Shown piece by piece: positions 6,793 to 15,414 of a stretch of 64,000 nt of DNA (positions are counted from its first letter, which is position 1; each line of letters begins with the position of its first letter). The DNA comes from Streptomyces sp. NBC_01481. GTDB lineage: Bacteria; Actinomycetota; Actinomycetes; Streptomycetales; Streptomycetaceae. The DNA lies in the NCBI RefSeq assembly GCF_026339995.1, contig NZ_JAPEPT010000001.1, forward strand, positions 632,501-696,500, given 5' to 3'. A program made the position numbers and the translations under genes. Below the pieces are notes generated by a model, which searched no databases, was not told the DNA's origin, and saw nothing but the letters and a program-made list of their open reading frames with translations.

Positions 6793-9135
6793 ATGTCCGA
6801 AGTCAACAGCCCGCCCCCTCTCGGGGGATGGACCCGCTTCGTCACCGCGCGCCCCCGGCTCTCGCTGCTCGCCGCGCTCGTCCTCACCGCGCTGGCCGTA
6901 TTCGCCGGCAGCTCAGTCGCCGAGCGCATGGGCAGCGGTGGCTGGGCGGACCCGTCCGCCGAGTCGACGTATGCCACCAAGGCGCTGGAGCGGGAGTTCC
7001 CCGCCTCCCAGCCGAACGTGCTGCTGCTCGTGGACAGCGGGCGGGCAAGCGTGGACGACCCGGCGGTCGCCGCCGAGGGACGGCGGCTGGCGGAGCGGCT
7101 GGCCGCCGAGAAGGACGTCACAGGCGTCGGTTCGTACTGGCAGACGGGCTCGGCCGCGCTGCGTGCCCAGGACGGTCGGCAGGCCCTGATCGCCGCCCGC
7201 ATTCAGGGCGACGAGAAGGCCGCGGCCGAGGTGCTGCAGCGGATAGCGCCCGACTTCCGCGGGGCACACGGCCCGGTCGACGTCTCGATCGGCGGCCCTG
7301 TCGCCGTCCAGCACGAGATGACGACGATCATCCAGGACGACCTGCTGCGGGCCGAGATGATCGCCCTGCCGGTGACGCTGGTGCTGCTGGTGATGGTGTT
7401 CGGCAGCGCGATCGCCGCGCTGCTCCCGCTGGGAGTCGGCATCGTCGCCATCCTGGGGACCAATGCCGTACTGCGCGGCATCACCGAGTTCGCCGATGTC
7501 TCGGTGTTCGCACAGAACCTGACCACGGCCCTAGGTCTCGGACTCGCCATCGACTACGCCCTGTTCATCGTGCGCAGATTCCGCGAGGAGCTGGCCGCGG
7601 GGGCAGAGGTGCGGGAGGCGGTGGGCATCACGCTGCGCACGGCGGGGCGCACGGTTCTGTTCTCTGCGCTGACCGTGGCGGTGTCGCTGGCCGCGATGCT
7701 GGTCTTCCCGCAGTACTTCCTGCGCTCCTTCGCCTATGCCGGGATAGCGGTGGTGCTGCTGGCGGCGGGCGCCGCGCTGATCCTGCTGCCGGCCGCGCTG
7801 ATGCTCCTGGGGCATCGGGTCAACGCGCTTGATCTGCGCCGCCTGTTGCGGCGGGGGCGCGGCAAGGGGGCTGCCGGTGCGGACCGGGACACCGCTGAGA
7901 CCGGTGCGGGATGGGGGCGCTTTGCGGGCCTGGTGATGCGCCGCGCCCCGCTCTTCGCCTTCGCCACCGTCGCGGGTCTGGTGCTGCTCGGACTGCCCTT
8001 CCTGGGCGTGAAGTTCGGTACGCCCGACGACCGCCAGCTGCCGTCGACCGCCGAATCGCATGTGGTCCAGCAGCAGATACGGGACGGCTTCCCCGGCAGC
8101 CCCGCCGGTGGCCTCGAAGTCTTCGCCGAGGACGCCGAAGACACAAAGTCCCGCACGACACCCGCCGACTACGCCGACTACCGCGCTCGAATTGCCGCCC
8201 TGCCCGGAGTGCTGCGGGTCGACGGGCCTGTCGCCGCGAACGGTTCGGCCTACTTCACGGTCCAGCCCAAGGGCGAGGCGGTCGGCCGGGAGGCCCAGCG
8301 GCTCGTGCACGAACTGCGCGATGTCCCGGCCCCGTTCGAGACCTCGGTGACGGGTAGGGCGGCGGTTCTGGAGGACTCCAAGGCAGCCATAGCGGACCGG
8401 CTGCCGCTGGCGCTGGCGATCATCGCCGTGGTCACCCTGCTCCTGGTCTTCCTGCTCACCGGCAGTGTGCTGATCCCGATCCAGGCGGTCGTGCTCAACG
8501 CCCTGAGCCTGACAGCGATGTTCGGGGCGGTCGTCTGGGTCTTCCAGGACGGAAACCTCTCCGGAGTGCTCGCGTTCACCTCCACCGGGGACATCGAGAC
8601 GACGCTGCCCGTGCTGATGTTCTGCATCGCCTTCGGGCTCTCCATGGACTACGGCGTCTTCCTGCTCTCCCGTATCAAGGAGGAGTACGACCACACGGGC
8701 GACCATGAACACGCGGTGAGGTTCGGTCTTCAGCGCACCGGCGGGCTGATCACCGCGGCGGCCGTGATCCTGGCGGTCGTGATGGTGGGCATCGGCACTT
8801 CGCGGGTGACCAACACCAAGATGCTCGGTCTCGGAATCGCGCTGGCCGTGCTGATGGACGCCATGGTGGTGCGCAGTCTGCTGGTCCCGTCGGTGATGAA
8901 ACTGATGGGCGCCTCGACCTGGTGGGCGCCCGGGCCGTTGCGCCGCTTCCACCAGCGGTTCGGACTGAGTGAGGGCGAGATATCCCAGCCCGTGCCGCAG
9001 CTGACCTCGCCGTCGGCCACGAAGCCGAAGTCGGACTCGGAGCCGCAGCCGAAGACGGACCCGGCCACGGAGCCGAAGTCGGACTCGGGACCGGAGACGG
9101 ACCCCGACGCGGTACGGGACAAGGTCGAGGCCTGA
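6793..9135 (+). CDS. MMPL/RND-family membrane transporter
   Basis: A 780-residue inner-membrane protein of the MMPL family, which exports lipids or hydrophobic drugs using the proton gradient. It shows the internal duplication of the family: an N-terminal helix, a periplasm-side loop domain and a helix bundle, repeated twice. Characteristic stretches are GLGLAIDYALFIVRRFREE in the first half and FGLSMDYGVFLLSRIKEEY in the second, each with the conserved Asp-Tyr. The cytosolic C-terminus is a repetitive Lys/Pro/Ser/Asp/Glu tail (PKSDSEPQPK, then PKSDSGPETD). The ATG has a good ribosome site (GAAGGGGAC). It is controlled by the divergent TetR gene. The substrate cannot be told from sequence. 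Confidence 0.92.
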   Translation: MSEVNSPPPLGGWTRFVTARPRLSLLAALVLTALAVFAGSSVAERMGSGGWADPSAESTYATKALEREFPASQPNVLLLVDSGRASVDDPAVAAEGRRLAERLAAEKDVTGVGSYWQTGSAALRAQDGRQALIAARIQGDEKAAAEVLQRIAPDFRGAHGPVDVSIGGPVAVQHEMTTIIQDDLLRAEMIALPVTLVLLVMVFGSAIAALLPLGVGIVAILGTNAVLRGITEFADVSVFAQNLTTALGLGLAIDYALFIVRRFREELAAGAEVREAVGITLRTAGRTVLFSALTVAVSLAAMLVFPQYFLRSFAYAGIAVVLLAAGAALILLPAALMLLGHRVNALDLRRLLRRGRGKGAAGADRDTAETGAGWGRFAGLVMRRAPLFAFATVAGLVLLGLPFLGVKFGTPDDRQLPSTAESHVVQQQIRDGFPGSPAGGLEVFAEDAEDTKSRTTPADYADYRARIAALPGVLRVDGPVAANGSAYFTVQPKGEAVGREAQRLVHELRDVPAPFETSVTGRAAVLEDSKAAIADRLPLALAIIAVVTLLLVFLLTGSVLIPIQAVVLNALSLTAMFGAVVWVFQDGNLSGVLAFTSTGDIETTLPVLMFCIAFGLSMDYGVFLLSRIKEEYDHTGDHEHAVRFGLQRTGGLITAAAVILAVVMVGIGTSRVTNTKMLGLGIALAVLMDAMVVRSLLVPSVMKLMGASTWWAPGPLRRFHQRFGLSEGEISQPVPQLTSPSATKPKSDSEPQPKTDPATEPKSDSGPETDPDAVRDKVEA

Positions 9136-9148
9136 CACCGCGAGCACG

Positions 9149-9181
9149 CCGGAGCCCCGCATCAGGGGGGCGGGGCTCCGG
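9149..9181. terminator. Bidirectional terminator hairpin after the MMPL gene
   Basis: A 12-bp perfect stem (9149-9160 with 9170-9181, CCGGAGCCCCGC) with a 9-base loop. It sits between two converging genes and can stop both transcripts. Confidence 0.8.
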
Positions 9182-9214
9182 TGGTGCAGGTCCTGTCGGC
9201 GGGCCCGCCGGTTC

Positions 9215-9412
9215 TCACTCCCGGCGGCCCCTGTTCCCGGGGCGATTGGCGACCCACGCACGGATCGTGTCCGCGTACCAGTAGGGCTTGCCGGTCTCCA
9301 CATGGTCGGGCGGCGGGAGAAGGCCGTGCTTGCGGTACGAACGGACCGTGTCCGGCTGCACCTTGATGTGCGCGGCGATCTCCTTGTACGACCAGAGTCT
9401 TCTGTCCGTCAT
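9215..9412 (-). CDS. Small helix-turn-helix DNA-binding protein
   Basis: A 65-residue protein consisting of little more than a MerR/excisionase-like helix-turn-helix (LWSYKEIAAHIKVQPDTVRS) followed by a wing (GKPYWYADTIRAWVANR). The ATG at 9412 is preceded by a near-ideal ribosome site (GGGAGGT), which is why I reject the longer upstream frame. Such small proteins occur as excisionases on mobile elements and as stand-alone regulators. No integrase or element boundary is visible nearby, so a stand-alone regulator is more likely. The target is unknown. Confidence 0.75.
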   Translation of the reverse strand: MTDRRLWSYKEIAAHIKVQPDTVRSYRKHGLLPPPDHVETGKPYWYADTIRAWVANRPGNRGRRE

Positions 9413-9614
9413 ATGTGTGGCACCTCCCTGCGTCGCGGCAGCGGCAGCCGGGGGGGCTGTCGGGGGAGCTGCGGCGCGGACGCTGGCGATCACTGAGCCT
9501 GTGCCCGTTGAACGACTGCGGGTGACGGGAGGGGTGGGCCTGTTGATCGGCTGTGACGGAAGACCCGCGTAATGGAGACATGCGTGATGAGCGGGCGACA
9601 ACCGTGACAGAAGT

Positions 9615-9635
9615 GGTGCCTGGGCGTCAGGCACC
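9615..9635 (-). terminator. Small hairpin at the end of iolE
   Basis: An 8-bp perfect stem (GGTGCCTG with CAGGCACC) and 5-base loop that overlaps the iolE stop codon. It may help end the iolE transcript. Confidence 0.4.
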
Positions 9636-10538
9636 GCACGAGCGCAGGAAACGGCGTGTCCGCCGGGCGATCGGGAAGGGTTTGTCGGGCGGGCAGGGAT
9701 ACATGTCCTGCTCGACGATGGCGAAGAGTTCGACGTCAAGCGCCTGGGCCGCGGCCAGTACGGGCTCCAGCGCGGGCACCCCGGCCGGCGGCTCGCACAT
9801 CACACCGCGGTCGACGGCCGGCCCGAACGGCACCTCGTCCGCGACCACTTCGGCCAGGATCTCCGGATCCACCTGCTTGAGATGGAGGTAACCGATCCGC
9901 TCGCCGTAGGTCTCGATCAGCTTGACGCTGTCGCCGCCGCAGTAGGCGTAATGCCCGGTGTCCAGGCAGAGCGAGACGAGCGAGGGATCAGTGGCGTCGA
10001 GGAAACGGCTGACGTTCTCCTCGCTGTCGATATGCGTGTCCGCGTGAGGATGGACGACGATCTTCAGCCCGTAGCGCTCGCGCACCTCGCGGCCCAACCG
10101 CTCGGTCTGAGTGGTCAGATCGCGCCATTGTGCGGGGGTGAGGGTCTTGTCCTCCAGCACCTGGCCGGTCTTGTCGTCGCGCCAGAAAGAGGGGATGACG
10201 ACCAGATGCTTCGCGCCCATCGCCTGTGTCAGGGCCGCGATGTCCGCGACGTGTGCCCAGGTCTTGTCCCAGACGGCGGGCCCGTGGTGCAGGCCGGTGA
10301 AGACAGTTCCGGCCGAGACCTTCAGGCCGCGCCGGGCGGTCTCCTCGCCGAGGCGGGCGGGGTCGCTCGGGAGATAGCCGTACGGGCCGAGCTCGATCCA
10401 TTCGTAACCGGCCTGGGCGACCTCGTCGAGGAAGCGCTGCCAGGGGACCTGCTGGGGGTCGTCGGGAAACCACACCCCCCAGGAGTCGGGGGCCGAGCCG
10501 ACCCGGATGCGGTTCAGGGAGGGGACGGATGAGGTCAT
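9627..10538 (-). CDS. iolE: Inositol-catabolism sugar isomerase/dehydratase, IolE-like
   Basis: A 303-residue TIM-barrel protein of the xylose-isomerase-like family. Motifs visible are SWGVWFPDDP near the N-terminus, the metal-site region VVHPHADTHIDSEENV, SLCLDTGHYAYCGGD, and the late VEQDMYPCPPDKP. IolE (2-keto-myo-inositol dehydratase) removes water from scyllo-inosose in the second step of myo-inositol breakdown. IolI, the isomerase, shares the fold. The choice of IolE rests on the adjacent iolC-iolB-iolD genes and on the WGVWF region. The gene is divergent from iolC across a 129-base promoter region, so both directions are probably under one inositol-responsive regulator, which is not in the window. 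Confidence 0.8.
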   Translation of the reverse strand: MTSSVPSLNRIRVGSAPDSWGVWFPDDPQQVPWQRFLDEVAQAGYEWIELGPYGYLPSDPARLGEETARRGLKVSAGTVFTGLHHGPAVWDKTWAHVADIAALTQAMGAKHLVVIPSFWRDDKTGQVLEDKTLTPAQWRDLTTQTERLGREVRERYGLKIVVHPHADTHIDSEENVSRFLDATDPSLVSLCLDTGHYAYCGGDSVKLIETYGERIGYLHLKQVDPEILAEVVADEVPFGPAVDRGVMCEPPAGVPALEPVLAAAQALDVELFAIVEQDMYPCPPDKPFPIARRTRRFLRSCGA

Positions 10539-10579
10539 GACGGTCAGCTTTCCGGCCGCCGGAGAAGGGTGTCAAGACT

Positions 10580-10633
10580 TCGTCCGAATGTAAGGACAAA
10601 ATGTTGACAGGGCTCAGGATGGAGCACTAGACC
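10580..10633 (+). promoter_or_regulatory. iolC promoter and candidate operator
   Basis: TTGACA at 10604-10609 and TAGACC at 10628-10633, 18 bases apart, form a plausible promoter for the iolC operon. Just upstream is the dyad GTCC-N8-GGAC (10582-10597), flanked by A/T-rich bases. This is a candidate site for the inositol regulator, acting on both iolC and the divergent iolE. Confidence 0.5.
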
Positions 10634-10667
10634 TGGGTGCAGCCGGCGTCGAACCGAAGGGACGCGC

Positions 10668-11723
10668 ATGCCTCAGCCGTACGACGTGATCACGATGGGA
10701 CGGATCGGGGTGGACCTCTATCCGCTGCGGACCGGGGTCCCTTTGGCGCAGGTCGACACGTTCGGAAAGTTCCTCGGCGGCTCGGCTGCGAATGTCGCGG
10801 TCGGGGCGGCCAGGCTCGGCCGGCGGACGGCGGTGATCACCCGCACCGGTCAGGACGCCTTCGGGGACTATCTCCACCAGGCGCTGGGGGAGTTCGGCGT
10901 CGACGACCGCTGGGTGACGCCGGTGGCCGAATACCCGACCCCGGTCACCTTCTGCGAGATCTTCCCGCCGGACGACTTTCCCCTCTACTTCTACCGGCAG
11001 CCCAAGGCCCCCGACCTCGAGATCCACGAGCACGAGCTGGACCTCGCGGCCATTCGCGAGGCGCGCGTGTTCTGGATGACCGGGACCGGTCTGTGCGCGG
11101 AGCCGAGCCGTACGGCGACGCTGGCCGCGCTCGCCCACCGGGACCGGTCCGGGACCACCGTCTTCGACCTCGACTGGCGGCCGATGTTCTGGAAGAACCC
11201 TGACGAGGCGCGGCCGTACTACGCCGAGGCGCTCGCGCACGCCACCGTCGCCGTCGGCAATCTGGAGGAGTGCGAGATCGCCACCGGCGAGCGCGAACCG
11301 TATGCCGCGGCCCGCGCGCTGCTGGCCGCAGGGGTCGAAATCGCCGTGGTCAAGCAGGGGCCCAAGGGGGTCCTCGCCGTCCACCGGGACGGCACGCGGG
11401 CCGAGGTTCCGCCGGTTCCGGTCGAGGTGGTCAACGGGCTCGGCGCGGGAGACGCGTTCGGCGGGGCCCTGTGCCACGGGCTGCTGTCCGGCTGGGAGTT
11501 GGAGTGCATCATGCGGTACGCCAATGCCGCAGGAGCGATTGTCGCCGCGCGCCTCGCCTGCTCCACCGCGATGCCGTACGCCGCCGAGGTCGACCAGGTC
11601 CTCTCCGGTGACCCGGTCCCGCCGTCCCCGACCCCACCACCGTCGCGGCCCGTGCTCGGGCCGGTCCCACCGCCCGGCGAGGCGCCCGTGCTCGGGCCGG
11701 TCCCGCCAGGAGCCCTGTCGTGA
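10668..11723 (+). CDS. iolC: 5-dehydro-2-deoxygluconokinase
   Basis: A 351-residue PfkB/ribokinase-family kinase that phosphorylates 5-dehydro-2-deoxygluconate in the inositol pathway. The N-terminal substrate region VDTFGKFLGGSAANVAVGAAR and the C-terminal nucleotide/catalytic motif NGLGAGDAFGGALCHGLLSG (catalytic Asp about residue 262) are both clear. The final 35 residues are an added Pro-rich tail with a repeated unit (PVLGPVPP twice), unusual for this kinase. ATG at 10668 has AGGGA upstream. The stop overlaps the next gene's GTG by 4 bases, so translation of the two is coupled. Confidence 0.9.
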   Translation: MPQPYDVITMGRIGVDLYPLRTGVPLAQVDTFGKFLGGSAANVAVGAARLGRRTAVITRTGQDAFGDYLHQALGEFGVDDRWVTPVAEYPTPVTFCEIFPPDDFPLYFYRQPKAPDLEIHEHELDLAAIREARVFWMTGTGLCAEPSRTATLAALAHRDRSGTTVFDLDWRPMFWKNPDEARPYYAEALAHATVAVGNLEECEIATGEREPYAAARALLAAGVEIAVVKQGPKGVLAVHRDGTRAEVPPVPVEVVNGLGAGDAFGGALCHGLLSGWELECIMRYANAAGAIVAARLACSTAMPYAAEVDQVLSGDPVPPSPTPPPSRPVLGPVPPPGEAPVLGPVPPGALS

Positions 11724-12604
11724 GCCGCGTCGACATCGCCGAGCTCGTCGGGATCCGCACCCGCCACCCCGAGGCCGTCGCCGAAGCCGCATCCCGGCGG
11801 CGCAGGCGGCCCCGGCTCATCGGCGAGAGCGGACGCCTGATGATCATCGCCGCCGACCATCCCGCCCGCGGCGCCCTCGCCGTCGGTGAGCGTCCACTCG
11901 CCATGGCCAACCGCCTCGACCTGCTCGAACGGCTCTGTCTGGCGCTCTCCCGCCCCGGCGTCGACGGCGTCCTCGCCACCGCCGACATCCTCGACGACCT
12001 GCTCCTCCTCGGCGCACTCGACGACAAGGTCGTCATGGGCTCGATGAACCGCGGCGGCCTGGCCGGCGCCACCTTCGAGCTCGACGACCGGTTCACCGGC
12101 CACCGCCCCCAGGACCTGGACCGCCTCGGATTCGACGCGGGCAAACTGCTGCTCCGTCTCGACTACGAGGACCCGGGCTCGCTCGACACCCTGTACGCCA
12201 CCGCCCGGGTCGTCGACGAGATGGCGGAGCGTCAGCTTCCCGTCTTCGTCGAGCCGTTCATCTGTCACCGGATCGACGGACAGCTCCGCAACGATCTCAG
12301 CGCCGAAGCAGTCACCCGGTCGATAGCGATCGCGTCCGGGCTTGCAGGCACTTCGGCGTACACCTGGCTGAAGGTCCCTGTCACCGACGACCCCGACGAC
12401 ATGGCGTCGGTGATGGAGACCTCCACGCTGCCCGCGGTCCTTCTCGGGGGAGAGATCGGCGACGACCAGCACGGCGCGTACGAGAAATGGCGTGGTGCCC
12501 TGCAACTGCCCACCGTCCAAGGACTTGTGGTGGGACGCTCGCTGCTCTATCCGGTCGACGGAGACGTCGCAGGTGCGGTCGATACGGCCGTAGGACTGCT
12601 GTAG
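11720..12604 (+). CDS. Class I aldolase-like (beta/alpha)8-barrel protein of the iol cluster
   Basis: A 294-residue barrel protein of the family first noted beside the inositol genes of Corynebacterium (Cgl0158 type). Motifs are MIIAADHPARGALA near the start, VVMGSMNRGGLAG in the middle, and a late TWLKVPVTDD with a Lys suited to Schiff-base chemistry. Position after iolC suggests it cleaves 2-deoxy-5-keto-gluconate 6-phosphate to dihydroxyacetone phosphate and malonate semialdehyde. That is the IolJ step, which otherwise has no gene here. Function is inferred from context; the family is not the classical IolJ. GTG start overlaps the iolC stop. Confidence 0.75.
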   Translation: MSRVDIAELVGIRTRHPEAVAEAASRRRRRPRLIGESGRLMIIAADHPARGALAVGERPLAMANRLDLLERLCLALSRPGVDGVLATADILDDLLLLGALDDKVVMGSMNRGGLAGATFELDDRFTGHRPQDLDRLGFDAGKLLLRLDYEDPGSLDTLYATARVVDEMAERQLPVFVEPFICHRIDGQLRNDLSAEAVTRSIAIASGLAGTSAYTWLKVPVTDDPDDMASVMETSTLPAVLLGGEIGDDQHGAYEKWRGALQLPTVQGLVVGRSLLYPVDGDVAGAVDTAVGLL

Positions 12605-12620
12605 GGGGTACGGAGAAGTC

Positions 12621-13511
12621 ATGAGCGACCACGACGACCAGAAGCAGTACTTGCGGGCGGGCAGCGCGGCCGACGGGCCCTATGCCCTCCGGATCGATCC
12701 GGAACAGGCCGGCTGGGGGTACTCCAGCCTGCGTGTACTGGAGCTGAAGCCGGGCGGTTCACACTCCCTCGTCGCCGGGGACAGTGAGTGGATCGTGCTG
12801 CCGCTCAGCGGCGGTTGCACGGTGCAGACACAAGGCGAGATCTTTGAACTGCAGGGCAGAGAAAGCGTGTTCGGCGGAGTGAGTGACTTCGCCTATGTCC
12901 CGCGAGATGCCCATGCACAGATCGCCTCCGGTGCGGGAGGCCGCTTCGCCCTGGCAGGAGCGAAGTGCGAGCGACGACTCCCCGCTCGCTACGGCCCCGC
13001 GCCGGAGGTTCCGGTCGAGCTGCGCGGCGCGGGCAGCTGCTCGCGTCAGGTCAACAATTTCGCTGCAGCCGACACCTTCGACTGCGACAAGCTGATCGCG
13101 GTCGAAGTGCTCACACCCGGCGGGAACTGGTCCTCGTACCCGCCGCACAAGCACGACGAGCACCGCCCTGGCGCCGAGTCCGAGCTCGAGGAGATCTATT
13201 ACTTCGAGATCGACCACGACGGCATCGGCTACCACCGCGTCTCCCCGTCGAGGCCCGGCGGTACGGACGTGCTGGCCGAGGTCCGCACCGGCGACGCGGT
13301 TCTCATCCCCGACGGCTGGCACGGCCCGTCCATCGCCGCGCCCGGCCGCGACATGTACTACCTCAATGTCATGGCGGGCCCGGGCGCCACCCGGGAGTGG
13401 CTGATCTGCGACCACCCGGACCACGGCTGGATCCGTGACACCTGGCCGGCGCAGCCCGTCGACCCCCGCCTTCCCCTGTACGAAGCCGGAACCGAAGAGG
13501 GTGCCCGATGA
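12621..13511 (+). CDS. iolB: 5-deoxy-glucuronate isomerase
   Basis: A 296-residue bicupin enzyme that converts 5-deoxy-glucuronate to 5-dehydro-2-deoxygluconate, between IolD and IolC in the pathway. The diagnostic segment is SYPPHKHDEHRPGAESELEE (metal-binding His and Glu), followed by EIYYFEIDHDGIGYHRV and the late VLIPDGWHGPSIAAPG. Start is ATG at 12621 with GGAG upstream, 16 bases after the aldolase gene. The stop overlaps the iolD start (ATGA). Confidence 0.95.
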   Translation: MSDHDDQKQYLRAGSAADGPYALRIDPEQAGWGYSSLRVLELKPGGSHSLVAGDSEWIVLPLSGGCTVQTQGEIFELQGRESVFGGVSDFAYVPRDAHAQIASGAGGRFALAGAKCERRLPARYGPAPEVPVELRGAGSCSRQVNNFAAADTFDCDKLIAVEVLTPGGNWSSYPPHKHDEHRPGAESELEEIYYFEIDHDGIGYHRVSPSRPGGTDVLAEVRTGDAVLIPDGWHGPSIAAPGRDMYYLNVMAGPGATREWLICDHPDHGWIRDTWPAQPVDPRLPLYEAGTEEGAR

Positions 13512-15388
13512 GCAGTACGCGCCGACTCACCGTCGCCCAGGCCCTCGTCGCCTTCCTCGCCCGCCAGTACAGCGAGCGCGACGGCCGCCGCCACCGCCTG
13601 ATCAACGCCACCTGGGGCATCTTCGGCCACGGCAATGTGGCCGGACTCGGCCAGGCGCTCCTGGAGTCCGGAACAGACATGCCGTACATCCAGGGCCGCA
13701 ACGAACAGGCGATGGTGCACGCCGCCGTCGGCTACGCCCGCCAGTCACGGCGCCTCTCCACCCACGCGGTGACCACCTCCATCGGCCCCGGCGCCACCAA
13801 CCTCGTCACCGGCGCGGCGCTCGCCACCATCAACCGGCTGCCCGTCCTGCTGCTGCCCGGAGACATGTTCGCGACCCGCCCCGCCGACCCGGTCCTCCAG
13901 CAGCTCGAACTCCCCTACGCGGGCGATGTGTCGGTCAATGACGCCCTGCGACCGGTCTCGCGCTATTTCGACCGGGTCACCCGTCCCGAGATGCTCATTC
14001 CAGCTGCCCTGCAGGCGATGCGCGTCCTCGCCGACCCCGCCGACACGGGAGCCGTGACGCTGGCACTGCCGCAGGACGTGCAGGCCGAGGCATACGACTG
14101 GCCGGAGGACTTCTTCGCCGAGCGCGTCTGGAAGGTGAGCCGCCCCAGGCCCGATCTGGACGCCCTCGAAGCGGCCCGCCGCGCCCTGGCATCCGCCCGC
14201 CGCCCTCTGATCGTCGCGGGCGGCGGCGTCCACCACAGCGAGGCCGAGGAAGCGCTGCGGTCCTTCGCCGGCGCGACCGGCATTCCGGTCGCCTCCACCC
14301 AGGCGGGCAAGGGGTCGCTGCCCCACGACCACCCCTGTGACGTCGGCGGAATCGGCCACACCGGCACCGCCACGGCCGACGAGCTCGCCCGTACCGCCGA
14401 CCTCGTGATCGGCATCGGCACCCGCTGGTCCGACTTCACCACCGCCTCCGCGACCCTCTTCCAGAACCCCGCCGTCCGCTTCCTCAACATCAACATCACC
14501 GCCTTCGACGCGCACAAGATGGCCGGACTCTCCCTGATCTCGGACGCCCGCACCGCCCTGGACGAACTGGCCGCGGCGCTCGGCACCCGCTTCCGCGTCG
14601 AGCCCGCCTACGCCACGGAGTACGGCGACGACAAGGAGCGCTGGGAGCACCGGGTCGATGCCGCCTACGAGGCCGAGGACCCGGACACCCGCCCCACCCA
14701 GCCCCAGGTGCTCGGCGCACTCGACGCGCTGGTCACCGGCGACGACATCCTGATCAACGCGGCGGGCTCGCTCCCGGGCGACCTTCACAAGCTGTGGCGC
14801 GCCCGTTCCGCCGACCAGTACCACGTCGAGTACGGCTACTCCTGCATGGGATACGAGATCCCGGCGGCCATCGGCGTCGGCATGGCCGCGCCGGGACGAC
14901 CGGTGTGGGCACTCGTCGGCGACGGTACATATCTGATGAACCCCACCGAGATCGTCACCGCCGTCCAGGAGAACGTCCCGATCAAGGTGATCATCCTGCA
15001 GAATCACGGATACGCCTCGATCGGCGGCCTGTCCGAGTCGGTCGGCGGCGAGCGTTTCGGCACCGCCTACCGCCACCGCTCCGCCGACGGTACGTACACC
15101 GGAGCCCCGCTCCCCGTCGACCTGGCCGCCAACGCCGCCTCCCTGGGGCTGCGCGTGATCCGCGCCAAGACAGTGCGTGACCTGCGCGAAGCGCTTGCCG
15201 AGGCGCGCGAGGCGGACGTCCCCACAGGTGTCTACGTCGAGACCGAAACGGCAGACACTGTGTCGGGCGCGCCACCGGCGCAGGCGTGGTGGGATGTTCC
15301 GGTGGCCGAGACCGCGACCCGCCCGTCGGCGGTCAAGGCCCGGGAGGAGTACGACCGGCAAGTCTCAGCCCGACGCCGCCATCTGTGA
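13508..15388 (+). CDS. iolD: 3D-(3,5/4)-trihydroxycyclohexane-1,2-dione acylhydrolase
   Basis: A 626-residue thiamine-diphosphate enzyme that opens the inositol-derived ring. The N-terminal Pyr domain carries the catalytic Glu in GRNEQAMVHAAVGYAR. The PP domain shows the ThDP/Mg motif, GDGTYLMNPTEIVTA with the partner Asn. It overlaps iolB by 4 bases and is followed by mmsA after 26 bases. The last coding bases lie inside a 15-base tandem duplication (see the repeat at 15372-15400), so the C-terminus may have been altered recently. Confidence 0.95.
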   Translation: MSSTRRLTVAQALVAFLARQYSERDGRRHRLINATWGIFGHGNVAGLGQALLESGTDMPYIQGRNEQAMVHAAVGYARQSRRLSTHAVTTSIGPGATNLVTGAALATINRLPVLLLPGDMFATRPADPVLQQLELPYAGDVSVNDALRPVSRYFDRVTRPEMLIPAALQAMRVLADPADTGAVTLALPQDVQAEAYDWPEDFFAERVWKVSRPRPDLDALEAARRALASARRPLIVAGGGVHHSEAEEALRSFAGATGIPVASTQAGKGSLPHDHPCDVGGIGHTGTATADELARTADLVIGIGTRWSDFTTASATLFQNPAVRFLNINITAFDAHKMAGLSLISDARTALDELAAALGTRFRVEPAYATEYGDDKERWEHRVDAAYEAEDPDTRPTQPQVLGALDALVTGDDILINAAGSLPGDLHKLWRARSADQYHVEYGYSCMGYEIPAAIGVGMAAPGRPVWALVGDGTYLMNPTEIVTAVQENVPIKVIILQNHGYASIGGLSESVGGERFGTAYRHRSADGTYTGAPLPVDLAANAASLGLRVIRAKTVRDLREALAEAREADVPTGVYVETETADTVSGAPPAQAWWDVPVAETATRPSAVKAREEYDRQVSARRRHL

Positions 15389-15400
15389 CGCCGCCATCTG
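15372..15400 (+). repeat. Tandem duplication across the iolD stop codon
   Basis: GACGCCGCCATCTG is present twice, at 15372-15385 and 15387-15400, one base apart, giving a 15-base period. The first copy ends the iolD reading frame. The second copy is in the 3' gap just before the mmsA ribosome site. Confidence 0.85.
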
Positions 15401-15414
15401 CGAAGGAGCACGAA

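Noticed and set aside
9215..9739. Longer version of the small HTH protein starting at 9739
   Set aside because: It would overlap iolE, its N-terminus is low-complexity, and the ATG at 9412 has a near-ideal ribosome site.
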